From positions 1-60,280 of the forward strand of contig CAZZMD010000023.1 in NCBI GenBank assembly GCA_964655355.1: a DNA stretch of 60,280 bases, in the 5' to 3' direction. The notes below the pieces were generated by a model. That model was not told the DNA's origin and did not search any database. It saw only the letters and a program-made list of their open reading frames with translations. Source of the stretch: CALGDE01 sp964655355. Lineage in GTDB: Bacteria; Cyanobacteriota; Cyanobacteriia; CACIAM-69d. Made by a program: the position numbers and the translations under genes. Numbering within the stretch: position 1 is the first letter of the stretch; each line of letters starts with the position of its first letter. This document shows, in pieces, positions 33,350-42,267 of the stretch.

Positions 33350-35308
33350 ATGTCTCAGCCGCCTCACCCCCCTCAACCATCCCCCCCAGGTGGCTCGCCC
33401 CAACTCAGTCGCTGGCCAGGCCCGTGGCAAGGGCGACTGGTGCGGCGATCGCTCAGCACTAAAATTCTGATCGCCTACGGCATTGCCTTTGGGGTCAGCC
33501 TGATTGGCTTGGGCAGCGGGCTGCTATGGGCGCGGAGGATTGAGGTTCAGGCCCAGCTAGTCCAGATTGAGGTCATCGAAGACCTCGAAGATATCCATCA
33601 GCTCCAGAGCAGCGTCTCTCAAATCCTCATCCACCAGCTCGCCATCGACCAATGGCTAAGCGCCCCGTCTCGCTCCGTCAATCCGAACATCCTTGCCACC
33701 CTTAGCGATCTGCGCCGGGATTACGTGCTCTTCGAGGAGGCGTGGGAGGAGTTTCTGGAGTCTGATGAGTTCGGGGGGGAAGAAGAAGATGAGGACCTCC
33801 AAGGTTTTGAGCCCACCGAAGCAGAAGAATTGATCGCGCTTGCCCTAGTTCGCGACCATCAGCGGGATGTTGAGCAGTATATTGGCAAGGTCCAAGCCTT
33901 GTTCAACGCCCTGGATCCCCAGCTCCCTGCCCCCTCGCCCGCCTTTCTCAGCGAGAATCTGGCCCAACTACAATCCGCCAACCTCTTTCTGAAAATTGAT
34001 GGATTTAACAACAGAATTTACCAGTTAACCCTGGCAACGGAAGAGGAGCAGCAAGACGCTCAACAATTACATGCGGACGCGAACCGGGCCCAGCTCACCA
34101 TCATCGCCAGTGGCATCATTATCTCCGGTTTATTGGGATTGATTCTGGTGTTCTTAATCACCCGATCGCTACTGGGTCCCCTGAAAGAAATGACCCGCCT
34201 CACGCAACAATCCATCGAAGAAGAGAACTTCGACATTGAAATTCCGGTCCGTAGTACCGATGAATCTGGTGTATTGGCAGAAACCTTCAACGCTTACACC
34301 GATTTTGTCGCCCGGCTCCTGAAGGAAAAGAACAACAACAACGCCGTTCTTCAATCCACTCTGATCGCCCTGAAACAGAGCCAAGTCCAGGTTATCCAGA
34401 GTGAAAAAATGTCTAGCTTGGGGCAAATGGTCTCCGGCATTGCCCATGAAATCAATAATCCCCTAGGCTTTATTTCCAGCAATATTACTTACATCCAAGA
34501 ATATACTGACGATGTTTTAGAGTTGCTTGAACTGTATCAATCCCACTATCCCAATCCGCCCGATGCAATTCAGTCCCAGTCCCAAGAGATGGATCTGGAC
34601 TTTATCCAAAATGACCTCAAGGATATTCTAAAATCTATGACCTTGGGAAGCGCTCGTATTCGGGAAATTATTAATTCCCTACGTAATTTTTCTCGGATTG
34701 ATGAGTCGAAATTGGTTACCAGTAGCCTTCATGAAAATATTGGAAATACCCTGCTGATTCTGGGTCATCGCCTTAAGGCGAAGGTAGATTCTCCTTCGAT
34801 TCAGATTGATAAACAGTATGGAGATTTGCCCGAGATCGAGTGTTATCCGGGTTTGCTGAATCAAGTGTTTATGAATATTTTGGCGAATGCGATCGATGCG
34901 TTGGAGGAGGTTTACCATGGCAAGGCTCCCGACTCGATGGCTGAGATTGCCCAGGATGGGGCACAGAATAGGGAACAAATTCGGGAATATCGAATTCAGA
35001 TTAGAACCTCACTCATCGAAGATGGGCGTTGGGTGGAAGTGGCGATCGCGGATAATGGTCCCGGCATTCCAGAGGCGGTCCAACAGAAAATTTTTGATCC
35101 GTTTTTTACCACCAAGCCCGAGGGTAAAGGCACTGGAATGGGGATGTCGATCAGCCTCCAGATCGTGACGGAGAAGCACGGGGGACGGTTTGACTGTCAG
35201 TCGACGGCGGGACAGGGAACCACATTTTTAATTCAATTGCCGGTTAAGCATCGCGATCGCCTCATCACCGAAGACAAGCCCACATTACCGGAACCGGCAG
35301 TGTCCTAG
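33350..35308 (+). CDS. membrane sensor histidine kinase
   Basis: 652 residues. Cytoplasmic Pro-rich tail; TM1 about 38-61; a periplasmic region (62-248) with an acidic stretch EEEDEDL at 144-150; TM2 249-271; HAMP 272-325; a coiled-coil; the dimerisation box GIAHEINNPL with the phospho-His at 366; N box ILANAIDAL (about 520-528); G1 ADNGPGIP (567-574); FDPFFTTKP (582-590); G2 GKGTGMG (592-598). All ATPase and phosphotransfer residues are present. The stimulus is unknown; the acidic periplasmic patch could bind a cation. No cognate response regulator is next to it. It ends 335 bases before acnB. Confidence 0.92.
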   Translation: MSQPPHPPQPSPPGGSPQLSRWPGPWQGRLVRRSLSTKILIAYGIAFGVSLIGLGSGLLWARRIEVQAQLVQIEVIEDLEDIHQLQSSVSQILIHQLAIDQWLSAPSRSVNPNILATLSDLRRDYVLFEEAWEEFLESDEFGGEEEDEDLQGFEPTEAEELIALALVRDHQRDVEQYIGKVQALFNALDPQLPAPSPAFLSENLAQLQSANLFLKIDGFNNRIYQLTLATEEEQQDAQQLHADANRAQLTIIASGIIISGLLGLILVFLITRSLLGPLKEMTRLTQQSIEEENFDIEIPVRSTDESGVLAETFNAYTDFVARLLKEKNNNNAVLQSTLIALKQSQVQVIQSEKMSSLGQMVSGIAHEINNPLGFISSNITYIQEYTDDVLELLELYQSHYPNPPDAIQSQSQEMDLDFIQNDLKDILKSMTLGSARIREIINSLRNFSRIDESKLVTSSLHENIGNTLLILGHRLKAKVDSPSIQIDKQYGDLPEIECYPGLLNQVFMNILANAIDALEEVYHGKAPDSMAEIAQDGAQNREQIREYRIQIRTSLIEDGRWVEVAIADNGPGIPEAVQQKIFDPFFTTKPEGKGTGMGMSISLQIVTEKHGGRFDCQSTAGQGTTFLIQLPVKHRDRLITEDKPTLPEPAVS

Positions 35309-35643
35309 GGAGTGACCTATCTTCCCTTCCGGTGGCCGACCGCCCCGTAGCCTACATACCGGACAGAAAATATCAATTTTTCTATGATCGATATGATCTG
35401 TAGGAGACCTGTAAGAGACAGACTTGGGGCGCTTCCAAACCGGGTCGATTGCTGAAATCCCATGTCCCAGCGGGGAGCTTTCCCATCCTTATGATTCGCT
35501 TATCTCTCCCATCAACTGTCGTTGATAGGGTGGGAATAAGCATCAGTCTGTCCCAGAGGTCCTAGACTATTAATCACCATTAATCACCTTGCCGCGGTGG
35601 TCCACCACCCAGCATCACTATTACTGAAGAAGAGAGTTCATCC
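35309..35643. other. intergenic region before acnB
   Basis: 335 bases with no gene. It holds the acnB promoter and a probable long leader. Features seen: an imperfect hairpin tcccatcaac(tgtc)gttgatagggtggga around 35500-35533, and a direct repeat of taatcacc at 35571-35578 and 35581-35588. No known riboswitch pattern was recognised. Confidence 0.4.
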
Positions 35644-38259
35644 ATGTTGAATGCATATCGTCAGCACGCCGCCGAACGGGAAGCGTTGGGGATTCCTGCG
35701 CTGCCGTTGAATGCTCAGCAAACTAGCGATCTCTGTAAGTTATTGCAGAGTCCCCCGGCCGGTGAGGAAGAATTTTTGATGCATCTACTCTGCGATCGCA
35801 TTCCACCGGGAGTTGATGAAGCCTCTTATGTGAAAGCGGATTTTTTGGCGGCGATCGTAAAGGGATCCACCAGCAGTCCGTTGATCGCTGCGGAGAAGGC
35901 GGTGGAAATCCTGGGCACCATGATGGGCGGCTATAACGTGCAGTCGTTGGTGGAATTTTTGAAAGATGATCGAGAGGCGATCGCCCAGACGGCGGCCGAT
36001 GCCCTCAAAAAGACCCTACTGGTGTTTGATGCCTTTAATGATGTGATGGCATTGGCCGACAGCAATTCTTACGCAAAGCAGGTGATTGATTCCTGGGCCG
36101 CGGGCGAATGGTTTACGAATAAGCCGGCCTTAGCGGAAACCATCACCGTTACCGTATTCAAAGTCCCCGGCGAAACCAATACCGACGATCTGTCCCCGGC
36201 TCCCCACGCCACGACTCGCCCGGATATTCCCCTCCACTCCCTGGCGATGTTGGAATCGAAAATGCCTGAGGGTTTAGCGACGATCGCCGAGCTGAAACAA
36301 AAGGGGCATCCCGTGGCCTATGTGGGCGATGTGGTGGGGACGGGTTCGTCCCGGAAATCTGCAATTAACTCGGTGCTGTGGCAGTTGGGGGATGATATTC
36401 CCAATGTGCCCAACAAGCGGGCCGGCGGTTTTATTCTCGGTGGGGCGATCGCGCCGATTTTCTTCAATACGGCGGAGGATTCCGGTGCCCTGCCCATTGA
36501 GTGCAATGTGGANNNNNNNNNNNNNNNNNNNNNNNNNNNNNNNNNNNNNNNNNTTCATCCTTATAAGGGTGAAATCACCAACGAAGCGGGCGACGTGGTG
36601 TCTACGTTTAGCCTGAAGCCGGATACGATTACTGACGAAGTGCAGGCTGGGGGGCGGATTCCCCTGTTGATTGGTCGGGCGCTGACCGATAAAACCCGCG
36701 AGGCATTGGGGCTGCCAGTGTCTGACCTATTTGTGCGTCCCCAACTGCCCGCCGATAACGGTAAAGGATTTACGCTGGCCCAGAAAATGGTGGGTAAAGC
36801 CTGCGGTTTGGCGGGCGTCCGACCCGGCACCTCCGTTGAGCCTCGCATGACCACCGTGGGATCCCAAGATACGACTGGACCCATGACCCGTGACGAGCTG
36901 AAAGAGTTGGCCTGTCTCGGTTTCAATGCGGATTTGACCCTACAAACCTTCTGCCATACCGCCGCTTATCCGAAGCCGGTGGATATCGACACCCATCAGA
37001 CCCTGCCGGACTTTTTCTCCAATCGGGGCGGCGTCTCCCTGCGTCCCGGCGATGGCATTATTCATTCCTGGATGAACCGGATGTTGTTGCCGGATACCGT
37101 CGGCACCGGGGGCGATTCCCATACCCGCTTCCCTCTCGGTATTTCCTTCCCAGCAGGGTCTGGTTTGGTGGCCTTCGCGGCGGCGTTGGGCGTGATGCCG
37201 TTGGATATGCCCGAGTCAGTGTTGGTGAAATTTACCGGGACGTTACAGCCGGGGGTGACCCTGCGGGATATCGTCAATGCGATCCCTTGGGTGGCAATTC
37301 AAGAGGGCAAGTTGACTGTCGCGAAGGAGAACAAAATTAATGTGTTCTCGGGACGGATTATGGAAATGGAAGGGCTCCCGGATTTGAAAGTGGAGCAGGC
37401 CTTTGAGCTGACCGATGCCACCGCTGAGCGGTCTTGCTCCGGCAGCACCATCAAACTCAGCGAAGAAACCGTTGCCGAGTATTTGCGCTCCAATATTTCC
37501 CTGATGAAGAATATGGCGGCGCGGGGCTATTCCGATGCCAAGACCATCCTGCGTCGGGTGGCGAAGATGGAAGAGTGGCTGGCGAATCCGGAGCTGATGT
37601 CTGGGGATGCCAATGCGGAATATGCGGACACCGTGGTGGTCAATCTGGACGAAATCAAGGAGCCCATTGTGGCAGCTCCCAACGATCCCGATAACGTCAA
37701 ATTGATGTCGGAATGTGCCGGCGATCGCGTGGATGAAGTGTTTATCGGTTCCTGCATGACCAACATTGGTCACTATCGAGCCGCGGCAAAAATCCTGGAA
37801 GGGGCGGGCACGGTTAAGGGTCGCCTGTGGGTCTGCCCGCCCACCCGGATGGACGAGCAGCAGTTGCGCAACGAAGGGGTTTACGGAATTTTTGCGGCGG
37901 CCGGTGCCCGTACGGAAATGCCCGGATGCTCCCTATGTATGGGTAACCAAGCCCGCGTCGAAGACGGTGCAACGGTGTTCTCCACCTCCACCCGAAACTT
38001 CAACAACCGCATGGGTAAAGGCGCTCAGGTGTACTTAGGATCCGCCGAACTCGCCGCCGTTTGTGCCCTGCTCGGAAAGATTCCCACCGTTGAAGAATAT
38101 ATGGCGATCGTCAAAGAGAAAATTTCTCCCTTTGAAGGCGACCTCTATCGCTATCTCAATTTCAATGAGATCGATGGCTTTGAAGATGAAGGCCGAGTCG
38201 TGGCGATCGAGGATATGCCCAAAATCGAAGAGCTATTAGGCATGCCAGTTAACGTTTAG
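35644..38259 (+). CDS. acnB: aconitate hydratase B, with a 41-base assembly gap
   Basis: The citrate-isocitrate isomerase of the TCA cycle, with a [4Fe-4S] cluster. Diagnostic parts: the AcnB-specific N-terminal HEAT-like helical domain, the 'swivel' domain with GDVVGTGSSRKSA and GGAIAPIFFNTAEDSGALPIE, then the catalytic core: CHTAAYPKP (Cys ligand), DTVGTGGDSHTRFP, GSCMTNIGHYRAA and PGCSLCMGNQARV (Cys ligands). 36,513-36,553 is a run of Ns in the swivel domain, just before HPYKGEI; the frame stays open across it. Length (871 aa with the gap) fits AcnB. The gap is an assembly artefact, not a biological break. Confidence 0.96.
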   Translation: MLNAYRQHAAEREALGIPALPLNAQQTSDLCKLLQSPPAGEEEFLMHLLCDRIPPGVDEASYVKADFLAAIVKGSTSSPLIAAEKAVEILGTMMGGYNVQSLVEFLKDDREAIAQTAADALKKTLLVFDAFNDVMALADSNSYAKQVIDSWAAGEWFTNKPALAETITVTVFKVPGETNTDDLSPAPHATTRPDIPLHSLAMLESKMPEGLATIAELKQKGHPVAYVGDVVGTGSSRKSAINSVLWQLGDDIPNVPNKRAGGFILGGAIAPIFFNTAEDSGALPIECNVXXXXXXXXXXXXXXXHPYKGEITNEAGDVVSTFSLKPDTITDEVQAGGRIPLLIGRALTDKTREALGLPVSDLFVRPQLPADNGKGFTLAQKMVGKACGLAGVRPGTSVEPRMTTVGSQDTTGPMTRDELKELACLGFNADLTLQTFCHTAAYPKPVDIDTHQTLPDFFSNRGGVSLRPGDGIIHSWMNRMLLPDTVGTGGDSHTRFPLGISFPAGSGLVAFAAALGVMPLDMPESVLVKFTGTLQPGVTLRDIVNAIPWVAIQEGKLTVAKENKINVFSGRIMEMEGLPDLKVEQAFELTDATAERSCSGSTIKLSEETVAEYLRSNISLMKNMAARGYSDAKTILRRVAKMEEWLANPELMSGDANAEYADTVVVNLDEIKEPIVAAPNDPDNVKLMSECAGDRVDEVFIGSCMTNIGHYRAAAKILEGAGTVKGRLWVCPPTRMDEQQLRNEGVYGIFAAAGARTEMPGCSLCMGNQARVEDGATVFSTSTRNFNNRMGKGAQVYLGSAELAAVCALLGKIPTVEEYMAIVKEKISPFEGDLYRYLNFNEIDGFEDEGRVVAIEDMPKIEELLGMPVNV

Positions 38260-38279
38260 CACATCTGAAAGAAGCAATG

Positions 38280-38313
38280 AGGGGGGAGTCAAGCATCCCC
38301 CCTAAGATTTTTC
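38280..38313 (+). terminator. terminator of acnB
   Basis: aggggggg-type stem: agggggg (38280-38286) pairs with ccccccт at 38297-38303 (cccccct), 10-base loop, followed by aagattttt. It lies 21 bases after the acnB stop. Confidence 0.75.
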
Positions 38314-38380
38314 AAAAAGAAAGCCTGTTCTAACACTGTTCTTCTGCCCAGAAAAAGAACGGAAACAGCTGGTGAAATCA

Positions 38381-38803
38381 ATGAATACCAAACTCACAGG
38401 AAGGCATAGAAAAGCGTTGCGGCAAGCACTAACATCTGCATTCCCTAGCCCTCAAAGCCTAAAGCAATTTTGTCGTGAAGAGCTGGAGATCAGCTTGCAC
38501 TCTATTGTAGGCAATCACTCACTGACCAGTACAGCTTTTGAGTTTATCGATTGGGCTGAGTCAAGGGAGAAGATCAAACCCTTATGCATAGCATTAATGA
38601 AGGAGTTTCCTAAAAATTTAGAAATTAGAAATACCTGTGATGAGATTATCTCCGTTCTTCCAAATCCTCCCAAAATGTCAGACCATTCAGAGCACTCCAC
38701 GAGTCAACCCCACGTTCCAATACAAGTCATATACTTATTATTCTCCCTGTTCCTTATATCAACTGGATCTCTTCTCTTTTTAGCTTTCATCCTGAGAGGC
38801 TAG
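38381..38803 (+). CDS. EAD1 domain protein with one transmembrane helix
   Basis: 140 residues from the ATG at 38381 (a GTG lies 9 bases upstream). Residues 1-87 match the effector-associated domain 1 pattern: LTGRHRKALRQALTSAFPS, LKQF, LHSIVG, AFEFIDWAES (the hallmark F-x-x-I/L-x-W-A-E) and KEFPKNLEIRN. After a polar linker (about 88-115) comes a single hydrophobic helix (VIYLLFSLFLISTGSLLFLAFIL) and the end. EADs are helical adaptors of bacterial conflict systems, analogous to death-fold domains, and usually sit on an effector or a protease/ATPase. Here the only other element is a membrane anchor. The gene is AT-rich, unlike its neighbours. A Uma2 gene starts 8 bases later. Confidence 0.8.
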   Translation: MNTKLTGRHRKALRQALTSAFPSPQSLKQFCREELEISLHSIVGNHSLTSTAFEFIDWAESREKIKPLCIALMKEFPKNLEIRNTCDEIISVLPNPPKMSDHSEHSTSQPHVPIQVIYLLFSLFLISTGSLLFLAFILRG

Positions 38804-38811
38804 CGATCGCC

Positions 38812-39408
38812 ATGTATGCCCAATCCCCTAAACTCAGCCCCAAAGAATATCTCACCCTAGAAGCCGGAAGCCCTATCAAGCATGAGTATTTTGATGGGGA
38901 CGTGTTTGCTATGGCGGGGGCGACGGATGCCCATGTGACGATCGCCGGGAATTTGTTTGCGGAATTGCGATCGCATCTCCGGGGCTCTGGGTGTCGGGTG
39001 TTTATTTCCGATATGAAAGCCCGAATTGAATCCCGAAACTGTTTTTTCTATCCCGATATCCTCGTTACCTGCGATCCGCGAGATACGGAAACTGACACCT
39101 ACAAACGTTTCCCAAAACTCATTATTGAGGTGCTTTCAAAGTCTACTGAGTCTTTTGATCGGGGTAAAAAATTCCACGATTATTTAACCCTGGAAAGCTT
39201 GGAAGAATATGTGTTGATTGATAGCCGAGTGCGCCGGGTGGAAGTGTTTCGGCGGCAGCCGGGCGATCTATGGCTATTTCAAAGCTATGACGACACGTCG
39301 GAATTTCGCCTGGAGAGCATTGATTACACAGGGACTTTCGAAATGCTCTATGAGGATGTGGTGATTGTCCCTGAGGAGTCCGAGGAGCCTTTGGACTCGG
39401 AAGCGTGA
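38812..39408 (+). CDS. Uma2-family (DUF820) endonuclease-like protein
   Basis: 198 residues. The family has a PD-(D/E)XK-like fold and is hugely expanded in cyanobacteria. Seen: SPKEYLTLEAGSPIKHEYFDGDVFAMAG, HVTIAGNLFAELRSHL, VFISDMKARIESRNCFFYPDILVTC (the catalytic PD), FPKLIIEVLSKSTESFDRGKKFHDYLTLESLEEYVLID (the E-V-L-S and K). The catalytic set is complete. A HIP1 site lies directly before the start. The gene follows the EAD1 gene after 8 bases and is likely co-transcribed; whether they act together is an inference from spacing. Biological role of the family is unproven. Confidence 0.9.
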   Translation: MYAQSPKLSPKEYLTLEAGSPIKHEYFDGDVFAMAGATDAHVTIAGNLFAELRSHLRGSGCRVFISDMKARIESRNCFFYPDILVTCDPRDTETDTYKRFPKLIIEVLSKSTESFDRGKKFHDYLTLESLEEYVLIDSRVRRVEVFRRQPGDLWLFQSYDDTSEFRLESIDYTGTFEMLYEDVVIVPEESEEPLDSEA

Positions 39409-39466
39409 CGGGCGATCTCTCCACAAATCCTATTAAAATCACTGAAGCTGCGTTAATTCCATCGTC

Positions 39467-40258
39467 ATGACCGCTACAGTTTCTCAGGATTCCCCTTTCC
39501 GCATTCTTCAACGGACGGAGCGCCTTCGGGTGAGCGATCGCGAAATAGCACCGATTTTGCCGGGGGCGATCGCCCAGAAAACGCTGGTCTTAGTCCTACC
39601 CCAATTAGGCGACTTCGACAGTTTGGAATATATCTGGTGGATTCAGCGGGGGCGCGATCGCCTGGCTGACCTCAATATTGATGTGCGGGCGGTGGGGATC
39701 GGCGATCAATCGTCGGGCCAAATTTTTTGTGATTTCACGGGATTTCCGACGGATAAATTGTGGATGGATCCCACTGGGGCACTCCACAAGGAGTTGGGAT
39801 TATATGAAGGGCTAACGACAAATTGGCCGGGGTTGTCGTCCTCCCAGGAAGCTTGGGTGAATTTGATGTTGATGTGTGCTGGGATTTCAAGTCCCGGAAC
39901 ACTCGCAGAAGTCTTTCGCGGCTATCGGGGCGATCGCAAGGCTCCCCAGTTGATTGCCGATGATGAAACCATTGAGACTAATTTATTGCCGCCCCTCAAA
40001 GGTAAATTTTTTGGTGCAGCCGGGGGTAGCGGATTCCAACGGCCGTTTGAGTTGGCGACGGTGCGGTTGCGCAATATGGTTCAGGTGCTTAGCAATTGGA
40101 ATACCTATGTGCCCGATGCCAGCCATATGACCCAGCGGGGGGGAACCTTTGTGTTTGCTCCCAGCGGCGAAGTCCTCTATGAGTATCGCGATCGCGGCAT
40201 TTTGGGGTTTGCGGAGAATATGGCTAATCCCCTGAGTTTCCTCGACGGGCTGGATTAG
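39467..40258 (+). CDS. peroxiredoxin-like (AhpC/TSA, PRXL2) protein
   Basis: 263 residues with a thioredoxin-like fold. Landmarks: TLVLVLPQLGDFDSLEYIWWI at the active-site strand, where the family's redox Cys would lie (here no Cys is seen at that place), LNIDVRAVGIGDQSSGQIFCDFTGFP, LWMDPTGALHKELGLYEGL and GGTFVFAPSGEVLYEYRDRGILGFAE. Members without the catalytic cysteine are common in cyanobacteria, and their function is unknown. It overlaps the 3' end of the convergent DUF1400 gene by 4 bases, sharing the stop region. Confidence 0.82.
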   Translation: MTATVSQDSPFRILQRTERLRVSDREIAPILPGAIAQKTLVLVLPQLGDFDSLEYIWWIQRGRDRLADLNIDVRAVGIGDQSSGQIFCDFTGFPTDKLWMDPTGALHKELGLYEGLTTNWPGLSSSQEAWVNLMLMCAGISSPGTLAEVFRGYRGDRKAPQLIADDETIETNLLPPLKGKFFGAAGGSGFQRPFELATVRLRNMVQVLSNWNTYVPDASHMTQRGGTFVFAPSGEVLYEYRDRGILGFAENMANPLSFLDGLD

Positions 40259-40974
40259 CGGCTGGGATAGAGCACCCGATCCAACGTTTGGCGCAGGCGA
40301 TCGCCCATGGATTCCACTTCGTTTTGCACCTGGGTGGCTTGGCGCTGCACTGTTTCCGCCTCGCGTTGAATTTCCTGGATGCGCTCTACCCGCACGTGCA
40401 TGATTTCTGATGGGTAATTTTGGATAAATTCCAACAGGGTGAGTTGATTGTCGTCTTTGACGGAGGTGGTCGCCGCATCCCGGAGCGCTCGGATGGCCCA
40501 CTGGCGATCGTCCCCGCGCAATCCCTGTTCTCGATAGCTGGACGGATCTTGGGAGGGGGAAATGGCATGGCTAAATCGCCCCAGCACCGTATCTCCCCAA
40601 GGACCTGCCAGCGCGGCATCGAGCAGGGTCGCATTTACGTTAAAGGGGCGATTTAGCAGTTGGCGCGCCGAGGCGGGGGACTGGCCCCCCAAATTCAGAT
40701 ACATTTCCAGCGTCGGATTGGTTTCTCCGGTTTCCGACAGCTTTTCCAAGTCATCCACGTCGACCGTGACGCTGAAAATACTGTAATGCAGCCGCACTTT
40801 TTCGGCCCCTTGGGCAGCGGTCAAGGGCAACAGCGCGATCGCGATCGCCCCTAGTCCCAGTCCTAATTTTTGCCCGGCCCGGGCCAGCGATCGCCCCCAT
40901 CGACGGCGACGGTCTTCAGGGGCGACAGGTTGGACGTTAGATAGAAAGGAGGAGGTCGTGGGGGAGGCGTGCAT
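40255..40974 (-). CDS. free-standing DUF1400 protein
   Basis: 239 residues. A hydrophobic segment (about 36-54) is a probable signal peptide. The DUF1400 domain reads AEKVRLHYSIFSVTVDVDDLEKLSETGETNPTLEMYL, then ARQLLNRPFNVNATLLDAALAGPWGDTVLGRF and ALRDAATT...LTLLEFIQNYPSEIMHVRVERI. In most cyanobacteria this domain precedes an alpha/beta-hydrolase; here the protein ends after it with a coiled coil (EIQREAETVQRQATQVQNEV), so no hydrolase is attached. Exported by inference. Start at the ATG at 40974 is supported by conserved family length. Confidence 0.8.
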   Translation of the reverse strand: MHASPTTSSFLSNVQPVAPEDRRRRWGRSLARAGQKLGLGLGAIAIALLPLTAAQGAEKVRLHYSIFSVTVDVDDLEKLSETGETNPTLEMYLNLGGQSPASARQLLNRPFNVNATLLDAALAGPWGDTVLGRFSHAISPSQDPSSYREQGLRGDDRQWAIRALRDAATTSVKDDNQLTLLEFIQNYPSEIMHVRVERIQEIQREAETVQRQATQVQNEVESMGDRLRQTLDRVLYPSR

Positions 40975-41248
40975 GGGTGACTGGGGACGGTCGGGGGGTC
41001 AACAAAAACAATCCCATGTTTGAAAGGATACGATCAAACATAGGGCGGATGCGGCGATCGGTCATCGCGTCAGGCATCACTATTGATGTTGTAGCGCGCC
41101 CTTCGAATCCTATCTACTATCCGAATGACACTCTCCGGAGCGTCCTGGGGGCGATCGCTAAAGTTGATCAGCCATCGTCATTAAATTTGCCCCCTACAAT
41201 AAAAAGCCCCGTCCCTTGACGCAATCCTCTTCCCCAGTGCCGGTTTCT

Positions 41249-42160
41249 ATGACCCTGCTCCGCCTTGCTTCCACCCTATTGGTTTCCGGTCTAAGCGCGT
41301 TTCCGACCCAGCCCGCCCCGGCCCAAACGACCACCCACAGTGGGGATCCCCTCTGTTCCCAACCGGTTTTGGAGCGGCTGGAAACCCATACGGTTGTTCG
41401 CGGGGAAACGTTGGAGGCGATCGCCCGGCGCTATGACGTCCAAGCGGCGACGATTATGGGGTTGAATCCGGCGGCTCGGGATGGGGCGGTTCAGCCGGGC
41501 GATCGCTTGGAAATTCCTCCTTTTGATGGCATCAAAATTCCGTTTCCTAGTGGCGAAACCTGGCGGGATATTGCCCAGCGGTATCGGACCCGCCCCAGTG
41601 TCCTTTTTGATCTCAATGGTTGCCCCACGGGCGATCGCCTGCCCACCCATATATTTATTCCGGGCGTGACTTGGTCTCCCCCGTCTGCCGCTGGCACGAT
41701 TCCCAATGCGGCGGATGAGCGTAATCCCCTGACTCGCTATCCGTTGCCGGAGGCGGGGCGGCCGATTGTGGGCTATGGCTGGCGGTTTGATATTCAGCGG
41801 GGGCGGCGGGAGTTTAATAGTGGGGTGGTGTTGGCGGCTGGGAATCAGGTGGGGGTGTCGAGTGCGGGGGATGGCACGGTTGCGTTTGTTGGCGCTCAGG
41901 AGGGCTACAACACGTTGGTGGTGGTGAACCATGCCAATGGGATGCAGACGCGTTATGGCAATTTGGAGCAGGTGGCGGTGAAGCCGGGCCAGCGGGTCCG
42001 GGCGGGGCAGCGGTTGGGGCAGCTGGCACCGGCGATCGCTCCGGCTAGTACGTCCTATTTAATTTTTGAAGTTCGTTATAATTCGCCGGTGGGCTGGATT
42101 GCGCAGAATCCTCAGCCTTATCTCCGACGGATGCAGGGGCAGGTTAAGCCGTTACGGTAG
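41249..42160 (+). CDS. LysM + degenerate LytM (M23) secreted protein
   Basis: About 303 residues from the ATG at 41249. The signal peptide is followed by a LysM domain (THTVVRGETLEAIARRYDVQAATIMGLNPA...IQPGDRLEIPPF is recognisable) and a second, weaker repeat (ETWRDIAQRYRTRPSVLFDLNG). The C-terminal LytM domain keeps its fold (VGVSSAGDGTVAFVG, VVVNHANGMQTRYGNLEQVAVKPGQRVRAGQRLGQ) but lacks the zinc ligands: the first His/Asp positions read FNSGVVL, and the HLHFE motif is YLIFE. It is therefore probably not an active peptidase, like EnvC/NlpD, which activate amidases. LysM suggests binding to peptidoglycan. An upstream TTG at 41216 is less likely. Confidence 0.88.
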   Translation: MTLLRLASTLLVSGLSAFPTQPAPAQTTTHSGDPLCSQPVLERLETHTVVRGETLEAIARRYDVQAATIMGLNPAARDGAVQPGDRLEIPPFDGIKIPFPSGETWRDIAQRYRTRPSVLFDLNGCPTGDRLPTHIFIPGVTWSPPSAAGTIPNAADERNPLTRYPLPEAGRPIVGYGWRFDIQRGRREFNSGVVLAAGNQVGVSSAGDGTVAFVGAQEGYNTLVVVNHANGMQTRYGNLEQVAVKPGQRVRAGQRLGQLAPAIAPASTSYLIFEVRYNSPVGWIAQNPQPYLRRMQGQVKPLR

Positions 42161-42198
42161 GATGCGGGGCGATCGGCAATACCCAAAATTTCTGTTCT

Positions 42199-42242
42199 CA
42201 GGGGCGTTGCCCCTGAACCCCCACCAAAGGGTCAAAGACCCT
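42199..42242. repeat. tandem-hairpin repeat element downstream of the LysM gene
   Basis: caggggc-gtt-gccccтg type hairpin: caggggc (42199-42205) pairs with gcccctg (42209-42215); agggtc (42228-42233) pairs with gaccct (42237-42242), loops 3 each. The two hairpins lie between the convergent LysM and dnaN genes. Such paired short hairpins are known as interspersed repeats in many cyanobacterial genomes; here they may also act as a terminator. Confidence 0.6.
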
Positions 42243-42267
42243 CTGGACTCCCGTTTTAGGGGGTTGA

